Of a stretch of 64,000 nt of DNA, positions 55,820 to 64,000 are shown one piece after another; position 1 is the stretch's first letter, and the number at the start of each line of letters is the position of its first letter. Made by a program: the position numbers and the translations under genes. Source of the stretch: Arachis hypogaea. Lineage: Eukaryota; Streptophyta; Magnoliopsida; Fabales; Fabaceae. The notes under the pieces were generated by a model. It saw only the letters and a program-made list of their open reading frames with translations, searched no databases and was not told the DNA's origin. Where the stretch lies: the NCBI RefSeq assembly GCF_003086295.3, contig NC_092054.1:50999213-51063212 (forward strand). Direction: 5' to 3'.

Positions 55820-56942
55820 AGTCACTAAACAAGACTAAAAATTAATATTTAAAACACTTAGGGGTATAATAGTAATTTTAGAATAAAGTAAAATATAAAA
55901 ATGGTTAATTAACTTAATAAAAGGTAAAAGACTCTTTTTGAAAAAATATGAAGGTATAGTGGTAAATTAGTAACCCTAGAGATAAAAGTGTCACTATAAA
56001 CTTAAGGAGAAAAGCTAAAGAGAAAGTTAGTATAAAAAGGGAAAAATGGAAATCTTATAAAAAGATTAAGGGCAAAATGGTCTCTTAATAAAGGAAAATG
56101 CACAATTGTAATATTGAAAGATTGAGGACAAAAGAGTTCCACACTGAGAATAAGATGAAAGGGTTAGAAACTTTAAGATTTCAGAATGTACGCCCCTTCA
56201 GATTATATGTTTGGCAAGGGTAGCAGTTGCATTTCTCTTGCCCACTACTTGATTGAGATTGATGGTGGGGACACCCATCAGAATGCATATTGTTTCTCCA
56301 ACTTTTAGCATACTACGACGTTAAGCTTTGTGATGATTGTTGGTTGCCAGAATGTACATGACTTTATCCATTAGGCAAATATGCAGAATGTACGCAGTTG
56401 GAAAAACCATATTCGTGCTTAGTCCCGAGTAACGTCGGACTATGGATAGTCAACCGACGCGTGAGCTCATGGCCTACCTAGGATAGACATGCATCATACT
56501 GTTTGCGCATCATGAATTTTCTTTATATTTGTATTCTGTGATTGTGAATTATCTCTGGTTCCTGTATTCTGTGATTGCTAGTCTGCTATATTTATCTGTG
56601 TTTGTACTTGCATGCCAACGTAACTACATGAATTCTTGGACTTAGGCTACAGAACCCCTTAGTTTCTCGCTTAGTACCTTGTTGGGAATTTTAGGTTCTC
56701 ACCCTCTTACTTTTTCCCGTTCTGTAGATGGGATCCGGTGTGATCTTTTTTGAGTTCTCAGTATTTGGACAGTATGGGAATGTGAGTAGCAGCAACATTA
56801 CTAGCGTGCTAGAGCAACTCCACGTACTTCAGTACAACATTCCGCGTTCTTTTAGCTATGATCGATCTATGGCTAGTTATAGTAGTAGTAGCAGTCTTTG
56901 CCTTAATTTTGTCTAGACTTTTTATAGGGTTAGTATTTTTTG

Positions 56943-56980
<38 letters not shown>

Positions 56981-57324
56981 TTAGACGGGTCCCAGAGTAG
57001 AGTGGCTTTTGTAGAGCCGGAGCCAGTTAATGTAAATAATAGAGTCTGTAAATATCTATATAAATAAGCAGTTTGTGTAATCTTGAGAGTGTACTAAACT
57101 GAGTCTACAGACAAGTATATGATATTACTATATGTGTATATATTTATATACTGCATATTTTGATTGCTTAACTTATATCTTATCTGGCTAATACACGATC
57201 TCGATAAGTAATACAAGCTCATATTTAAATGTTTAGTATATCTAGTCTAGGGTCCATAAGGTAAGTTTAGTAATGCCTGACGACTAACATTAGTCATGAC
57301 GTGCTAGAAGTCAGGTCGTTATAG
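55820..57324. repeat. Degenerate LTR-like sequence (possibly Del/Tekay type)
   Basis: No gene. Wording such as CGACGCGTGAGCTCATGGCC and GGGAATTTTAGGTTCTCACC, and the end GTCAGGTCGTTATAG, recall chromovirus LTRs in plants. I see no primer-binding site or clear termini, so the assignment is tentative. Confidence 0.3.
56946..56978. repeat. (AT)16 microsatellite
   Basis: This is an uninterrupted AT dinucleotide run of 33 nt. Confidence 0.95.
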
Positions 57325-57715
57325 GAAGTTAACTTAGTCTAGGTTTCTTGGGTTAATTCTAAAAGAAAATAGTAGCTTTTATTTTTTTTTTAATATAACT
57401 GGGAAGATTGTGGCAGTTATAAACCCTTGTTATACTTTTAAAAGAATTGCATGCTAAATTGCAACGATTCAAAATAGCCATAATTTTTTTAAAAGCTATG
57501 TTTCCAAAAATAGTGGTGGTTAAAGACTGCTATAAATAATTTGTATCCTTTTAGCAGCAGTTATAACTATAGTTGCTGAAAACTGCTGTAAAAATGTATT
57601 TCTGACACCCTAAACTACTCCAATTAGCGAACTGCTAGAATATTGCTTTGCGACAATTTAAAACCGACACAAATTTTAAAATAAACCACCAGAATTCGAC
57701 ACATGTGTTGTAGTG
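57325..57715. mobile_element. Possible CACTA-type transposon end
   Basis: It ends ..ACACATGTGTTGTAGTG, whose complement starts CACTACAACAC, typical of CACTA elements. The inner part contains short related phrases (AGCAGCAGTT, GCTGAAAACTGCTG, CAGTTATAA). The opposite end is not visible. Confidence 0.35.
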
Positions 57716-59401
57716 AACCCAGCCTAAATGTCTAGTTAGATATCTTATACGAAAGCAAAAAGATTTTTTATAAATCATACATTGTAGTTATATCCATTCA
57801 TGCATGTGTTTTTCACTACTATGATTTGTCATTTATAGAATTCAATTATAGATTATCAATATAATATAATTAAAATATAAATAAAAGTATACAATTACAG
57901 TAGTCATGAAAATTTAATATTCATAAAAAAATTGATTATACTGACGTTATGAAAATAATTTGATGATTATTCGATTTACTTATGAAAGTTTGATTATCTT
58001 GTTAGTTGATAAAAATATATAAATAACATGTATATTATATATATAGACAAATATAGACTTATTTAATTAGGTGCTTTTACGGTGTTCATATATTATTTTT
58101 AAATCTTATTATCTTATTAATTATCAAACAAACAAGTAGATAATTTTTTTACTTGAATCATATAATTAGTTCTTCATACCAATCACTGATGCAAGTTAAT
58201 AATCATCAAACCAGACAAGAAAGAAATCAAAGAGCCATAAAAAAAAAAAAAAAAAAACTTTATAGCATTTGCATGAAATTACTAAAGAGAAATACATCAC
58301 AGTGGTAAATTTTAGGGCATGCGTATACATAAGTTGTAAAACACACTATCCTTTTATTTATTTTCCATGCAAAACACGACTAAATACGGTTTATATGTTG
58401 ATATTTGGTTTAATTTATTGTCTCCTCGTCAATGTCGCCATACCATGTTTTACCACCATTATTTGTCATGCTAGAAGCCTTTGCTGGAAACACATGGAAT
58501 AAAGTCGCATCAATTTTTGAAGGCCTCGTCATAATTTTGCGATGCCTTATTACTCTTCCATCTTCAAAGTTCTCTGGATCATCAATTCATTTGTTATAAT
58601 AATTAGAAGGTTGAAAATGTAAACATCTTGTGATGAGGAGATTAATAAAAAAAAAAAATTTCTAGTTGGTTCAAGTATTAAAAAGTACATATTTTAAATG
58701 TCCTAAAAATCAATTTATCAACCAATTCAAGTCAAAATAACTAATATGGGAGACTGTTTAGAGAACAAGAAATTAAAATTACTTTTTGAAAACCAAAGAA
58801 TTTAAACAATTCTTTTTGTCAGTAACAAAAGGTTTGCATTAATAACATTTTGAGTCTTGTTGCACAAGGTGGATCCAAAAATTCGGTAGAAGAGCTGAAA
58901 ATTAAAAAATTGTATAATTTAATATATTTGGTACCATATGTAATTAATATCAGTGTTTCCTTTTAGTTAAGAAAATTGTTAATAGGTGTCCTGTCAAATA
59001 TAGAAGTTATCTTGGTTCTTATAAAATTTTTCTTTTGGTTTTAGGTTCCGTAAAATATGAAAATTATTTATTTTGGTTTTATTTTGTTATTAATTAATTT
59101 TCTTTACTAAGTGTGTTGATGTGACAAGTAATTAAGTTCTGTTATTTTTTATGTTAGATGGCATGAAATAATATAAAGAAAAAACTATTTTAAAGGATTG
59201 GTTGAGAGAGATTTAATTATTAAAAAAAAATTAATATCAAAATTATTAAAAAAGTTAATTTCTGTAATATTTAGAGACAAAAAATAAATACTTTTTTGTA
59301 AAAAAATAAATATACTCTTATATTATTCTCTTATTTAATTTATTTCTTTCTTATAAATATATTTTTTTTAATTGTCTATTATACTCAAATTTCTATCGAT
59401 A
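57716..59401. other. Intergenic AT-rich sequence
   Basis: No gene is supported. It holds an A18-type tract near 58240 and many short A/T runs. Short open frames (for example 58269-58502) have no recognisable features. Confidence 0.6.
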
Positions 59402-59410
59402 TATTTTTAT

Positions 59411-59767
59411 AGTTTAATTACTCTATTGATCTCTATAATTTTACCAAATTTTTAATTAGGTCTCTATTTTTTTTATTTGGATCCCTACACTATTTTTAAT
59501 TTTATAATTAGGTCTTTTCTAGTATTAAAAATGTTAGAATTAACTGAATATTACTTTGCAACTTACAAGTATTCATAATTAAAAATTTAACTAGATATTT
59601 GACCCTATATATTTTGGGAGAAATATTTTGTTAATTTTAATGTTTTTGATATGAAAAAGATCTAATTACAAAATTAAAATAAAACAATGTAAGAACCAAT
59701 TAAAAAAAATATAAAAACCTAATTGAAAATTTGGTGAAACTATAAGAATTAACAAAATAATTAAACC
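59411..59767. mobile_element. Mutator-type MITE (357 bp, long terminal inverted repeats)
   Basis: The two ends are inverted copies over about 150 bp: AGTTTAATTACTCTATTGAT on the left, and GGTTTAATTATTTTGTTAAT as the complement of the right. It is flanked by an exact 9-bp duplication TATTTTTAT (59402-59410 and 59768-59776), the duplication size of Mutator-like elements. It has no coding capacity. Confidence 0.85.
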
Positions 59768-59776
59768 TATTTTTAT

Positions 59777-60995
59777 CTATAACAAAACAAAAAATTGTTA
59801 CTTCAAATATAAATATAATTAATTGATTAGTGACTAAAAATTGGTATGCTTATTTAGAAACTTGTAAAAACCAACAGCAGGGAGAACCCATGCAACATGT
59901 ATGTAGCATCCTCCCACGACCTCACTTGAACATGATTTGTTCTATAGGTTCACATATTTGTATCTTTGAGTTCTAAAGCCCCTCCCTCCGTCGGTCCTAC
60001 TAATTCACAATTTTAATAATCTCAATACTATAAAAAAAACACTCATTCAACCACACATTTTTTAAGTTACATTTGTAAAACGTAGCCTATTCATAGAATA
60101 TAGAATAGATTACGCTTTTCTCTGTATTACCATTTTAAAGGAAAATAGAAAATACAGTTGTAACAATAAATCTTCTCTCTTCAAAACACTTGTTTATATA
60201 CATTAAATCATATTTTCATTGCAAAGGAATACTAAAGGTTAAGGGGGGAAAAGGTGCAGACCTTATAATTTTGAATAGAAAAATGATGAATAAGTAAAAA
60301 AAATTTAAATTTCTTCGATCATACATCTTAATACAATAATAATAAAAGAATTAATTTTAAAGTTAGAGGACTTATTAATGGTGACTTAATAGTTCATAAT
60401 AACGAATTTTTTTTGTTATAGATGAAGATGTATAAACAAAGATTTGAGAAAAGATAGATAATGAATCATAAATTATACAGCTCTCCCTTACTACATTTAC
60501 ATTAGTATATAGCTCTCCCTTACTATATTTAGCTACCATCAACTAATTTTTTAAAAATTATTTTTTTATCTTAAATTATAAATCCTAAATCATAAACCTA
60601 TAATTTTAAATCATAAATTATAAATTTTCAAAAAAAAAAAATTAGAATTAAAAGAAAATTAACTAATGTATTATTGACTAACTAAAAAGTTATTCTCCGT
60701 ACTTCAAAAAATTTAGATTTTTTTTTTTTGGCCAAAACCATTATTTGTCTCTTTTAAATTCATCTATGTATTTACGTGAATTTGAATTTTAACGTATCAA
60801 AATAGTCTTTTTATAAATAATAAATACAAGTCAAATTAACAATTTGAGTTAAATTGACATTTTAAAAGACCTCTAAAAATTAATTTGTGACAGTGTTAGT
60901 ATGACTACATATTAACTAAAGCTACAGAACCAAAATGATGTACATGAATGGACCAAAATAAATATTAGCCGTAAAGGTAAATGATAGAGAAGATG
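59777..60995. other. Intergenic sequence downstream of the host gene
   Basis: It is AT-rich. A short direct repeat AGCTCTCCCTTACTA(C/T)ATTTA occurs at ~60479 and ~60513. I see no gene and no confident poly(A) signal for the minus-strand gene that ends at 60996. Confidence 0.6.
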
Positions 60996-63309
60996 CTAGT
61001 TCGCCTTACCAAAATCTTCCCATCCTAAGGGTTGGTAGCCAGGATAGTAATAGGCATGAGGAGTAGCATACAAAGAGTTTCTTTCATCAGCTTTTGGTGG
61101 CGCAAACAGAGAATGGGTAAATGGTAAAGGAACGGTTATTTGTCCAAAACGAGGATGACCAAACCGAAATATAAGTTCATCATGTTGATAGTCCCTTGGA
61201 AAATAATGAGCATCTGAAGAGATACGACGATAATTACTTGGCTCATCATAAGTCTTGGCATTATGTGTTGGAACTATCTCCTCAACTGGATAAAAGGAAA
61301 GATATATATGTCAGATATATCGTCATATATATATGTTAGAAAAATATTTATTCAGTAAAAGAAAAATTAGTAATTTCATATTATTAGATATAATCTTATG
61401 CTATTAAAAATATTAATTATAATTAATTAATGACTACAAATTACAAAACTTGATGACCTCCTAACATTTTTCATAATAATAATAAAAGTCGCTCAAAAAG
61501 ACTTACATTTTATCAATACAAAATATGTTTGATTTTATAAAATTCATGTCCGGATGTATTATTTTAAATAAAGTTTAAGATTATGTGTTTTTCTTGGTAT
61601 GGAATGAAAATTACATATATAGCAAATTAGTGATGAAATCTCTAACATAGTATATGAAATACTTTTTATATTATTTATTATTTTATACTTATTAAAGTTA
61701 ATTTTATAAAAACATAAAATAATTTTAAAACAATTGTCTTCTATTTTAATAAAAAAACATTAGAAAAACTTGTTTCCATAGTATAAAAAATAATCTAATG
61801 AAGTATTCTATCCAAATAGATTAAATAATTGAATCGATAATAATATTATTTAATATATAAGAATATAATAGATAATTGTGATTATGTATACTAATTTAAT
61901 TTTTATTATTATATTATTAAATTATTTTTTATTAACATCAAATTAAAAAATTAATAATCGATTAAAATGATTTTTATTGATTTTTAATATAAAATTATTT
62001 ATTATATATAATAATATGTATGTTAATATTTTGTTTTACGTGATAATATATTGGTATTTTATTTTACTTCAAATATTCATAATACTGAAAATAAATATTT
62101 AGATTTCGAATATAGAAATTTGATATTTTAATCCACTAATAACATATATTGTAATAGGTTAATAATAACTACTATTTTTTTTTAGATTTTTTATGTTCAT
62201 AGAAGTATATTTATGTTTTTACTTTACAGCTATGTTTTTTTTTTTTTTTGGTATTTCTAACTATATATATCCAATCTTGCTTATTCTTGTTTTGATATTT
62301 CTAATATTTGAAAATTTAGCCCCCATTTAGCAAAAAATCAGAAAAAAAATTATTGGAATTAATACTCAATTTATTCTTGAAATTTAAATTTTAAATTACT
62401 TAAATCGGATTCTCAAATTAATTCGTATCAACCCCTGAATTCATCTTCACTAATGATATGCTGATTTGGCACGTTAATTTGTGATGCTAAATAATACAAA
62501 ATGACATTATTTTATATTGATGCCTAATTTTCAACCACATGACTTCACACCAAGGATTGCTACTGAAAAAGAAATGTGTTTTGTGTGAAACAATGTCATT
62601 TTGTTGAAAACTGAGTGCCAATAATATAAAACCACATCATTTTATTTTATCCAACGTGATAAATTAACGTGTCAAATCGGTACGAGGTTACTAGAGATGA
62701 ATTTAAGGGCTAACACAAATTACTATTGTAACTTTGAAATCCAATTTAAGTCAATTGAAATTTTATAAAAAATTTAAGTTGCACCTCAAATTTCAAAGAC
62801 CAAATTAAGTATTAATCCATTTTTATTAATTTACATTTAAAAATACATTATACTATTGTAAAGTCTTATTTTTAAAGTACCTATAATTTCAAATGGTGCA
62901 GAAAACTAATACAAAAAGATGACAATATTATTTATTGAATAATGACATATATACCTGCATCTCTATTAGAGTCATGCCTCTTCTCTTTGTCTAAATCGTC
63001 ATGAAATGATGTTGGATACTTGAAGTTGTTTCCATTACTGTTCTTATTATAAGATTGCTCGTTACCTACATATAGTGCAATCAAGTAAATATGGCTTGTG
63101 GATGTGAAAGGTAAATTTACCACATATTATGTAAAAGGAAGAAATAAAAGTTCATCATGAAAACTATATTTATAAGAGAGAATCTAAGAGAGAATTCCAC
63201 CTTTAGATGTTTCATGAGTCATGACATGATCAATAGATAGGAGGAAAGTAAAAAGAACAGCAAAAGAAAAATATGACACTGAATTCATCATATAATCACC
63301 CCTTGCCAT
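60996..63309 (-). CDS. Three-exon host gene for a small, probably secreted protein (169 aa)
   Basis: Exons on the minus strand: 63309-63201 (ATG at 63309), 63065-62955 and 61285-60996 (TAG at 60998-60996). Intron 1 (63200-63066, 135 bp) is GTGGAA..TATGTAG; intron 2 (62954-61286, 1669 bp) is GTATAT..TATCCAG. Both junctions split a codon after its first base, and the three exons join in one frame without stops. The product has an N-terminal hydrophobic stretch at residues ~10-26 (SVSYFSFAVLFTFLLS), probably a signal peptide. An Asn/Asp/Lys/His-rich middle follows, then a C-terminal part with RFGHPRFGQITVPLPF and a Tyr/Pro-rich end (HAYYYPGYQPLGW). It has no cysteine and no domain I recognise. 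A TATA box lies just upstream. Splicing is inferred from sequence only. Confidence 0.72.
61286..62354. other. Intron 2, remaining sequence
   Basis: Very AT-rich (61600-62200 in particular). Apart from the foldback element to the right, nothing coding is seen. Confidence 0.6.
62355..62818. mobile_element. Foldback element in intron 2
   Basis: The left ~170 bp (GGAATTAATACTCAATTTAT...) is repeated inverted at the right end (complement GGATTAATACTTAATTTGGT...). Shared inner words include TTCATCT and TTTGRCACGTTAATTT. The flanking 9-mers match at only 6 of 9 positions, so the insertion is old or the edges are off by a few bases. Probably another non-autonomous Mutator-like MITE. Confidence 0.65.
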
Positions 63310-63351
63310 TACAATAGTAGGTGAATGTGTGGAAAACGATCACGCAATGTT

Positions 63352-63361
63352 CTTATATATA
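63352..63361 (-). promoter_or_regulatory. TATA box of the host gene
   Basis: The minus strand reads TATATATAAG about 43 nt upstream of the ATG at 63309. This would give a very short 5' untranslated leader of roughly 15-20 nt. Confidence 0.6.
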
Positions 63362-64000
63362 AATATCTCCTTAGTGTATGTGATAGCAGATCAGACAGAA
63401 AAAGCTACAAATAAAGAAGATATCGTTATTATTTAAGATGTTTAGCCACTTTTTCTACTACCATAGAAAGCCAAGAGTCAAGTATAATAAAAGTGTTATT
63501 ATTTCATTATGTTACATATATTTGTTTTTTCTTAGATTCGGTCCAATTAGATATATAAGATCCTTGTAGCTTCAACTAATGACACTGTTGTATTTAGATT
63601 CTCTTAGTTGTTGCCTTTTAGTTTTGTGGGATATATAAAATTATAAACTTTGTAAAATATTCTCTTAAATTTGTTTTATAATAGAATAAACGTTCATCAG
63701 CTTTTTATGGTGTCTAAAGGTTTCATCATTAAGAATAAACAGTGTAGCCACTATAATAACACCTAACAAAATTATATAATTATATATATTTACGGTGATT
63801 GCTATTTAAAAGGTGATAGTTAATTTATAAAAATAAAAATAAAAAATTAATATTTAATTTAAAAAATATAAAAATAAATAATTTTTAAAAAGTTAAACTA
63901 CCAAAATCATACCTGATTTTTGAAAATGCTAACAATAATAACTTTTATTTTTAATAATGACAAAAATATTTTTAAAATGTTATAAACTACCACAAAAATA
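63362..64000. other. Upstream region of the host gene
   Basis: No gene. It becomes extremely AT-rich after 63700. The proximal promoter would lie at about 63362-63700 on the minus strand. Confidence 0.5.

Noticed and set aside
58226..58260. Poly(A) tract as a LINE/SINE tail
   Set aside because: No retroposon body or target duplication is visible next to it.
58269..58502. 77-codon open frame resembling a small membrane protein
   Set aside because: Isolated in AT-rich intergenic DNA with no promoter, homologue or neighbours to support it.

Overview
The window looks like intergenic plant DNA from a legume, most likely peanut or a wild relative (Arachis). This rests on LTR ends beginning TGATGAGCGGATAATTTATA, on GGCGTTNAACGCC-type dyads, and on tRNA-Asp primer-binding sites in Ty3/gypsy elements of Athila type. 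I recall Arachis elements of this kind (FIDEL/Feral-like), but the family names are unverified. About 54.6 of 64 kb is a nest of LTR retrotransposons. One small intron-containing host gene lies near the right end.

Nest, called A-H here. F is the oldest: an Athila-type element with gag, protease, RT/RNase H, integrase and an extra downstream ORF. Its visible part runs 13775-54646 and is interrupted four times. B (right end 13774) sits in F's 5' LTR, and A (minus strand, right end 5722) sits in B's leader; the left ends of A, B and F lie outside the window. G (16282-36430, target duplication GTCTA) sits in F's gag, and C (18908-31069) sits inside G's ORF. H (38273-45316, duplication ACCTT) splits F between protease and RT. 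A solo LTR (45547-47065, duplication GCGAT) splits F's RT.

C and F carry complete but broken gag-pol. B has gag-protease and the extra ORF but no RT, RNase H or integrase. G and H carry only gag-like or low-complexity ORFs, so they are presumably mobilised in trans. Almost every ORF is broken by stops that look like cytosine deamination (CAG/CAA to TAG/TAA, TGG to TGA/TAG). The exception is B's extra ORF (9820-10968), which is open over 382 codons.

Most interesting pattern: a small module made of a 7-8 bp hairpin with a purine tetraloop followed by TTAAGTTTGGTGT (or AAGTGTGGGGAGGT). It occurs twice in each of B, C, F, G and H. One copy ends 17-20 nt before the 3' LTR. The other is internal, and in B, C and F it ends 54-55 nt before the extra ORF's ATG. 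Stem sequences differ between families but still pair. The extra ORF also has its own TATA box and poly(A) signal, so it looks like a separate transcription unit.

Right flank (54647-64000): degenerate LTR remnants, an (AT)16 microsatellite, a CACTA-like end, a Mutator-type MITE with a perfect 9-bp duplication, and a three-exon minus-strand gene (60996-63309) for a 169-residue, cysteine-free, probably secreted protein. Its long intron carries another foldback element. No rRNA, tRNA gene or CRISPR array was seen.
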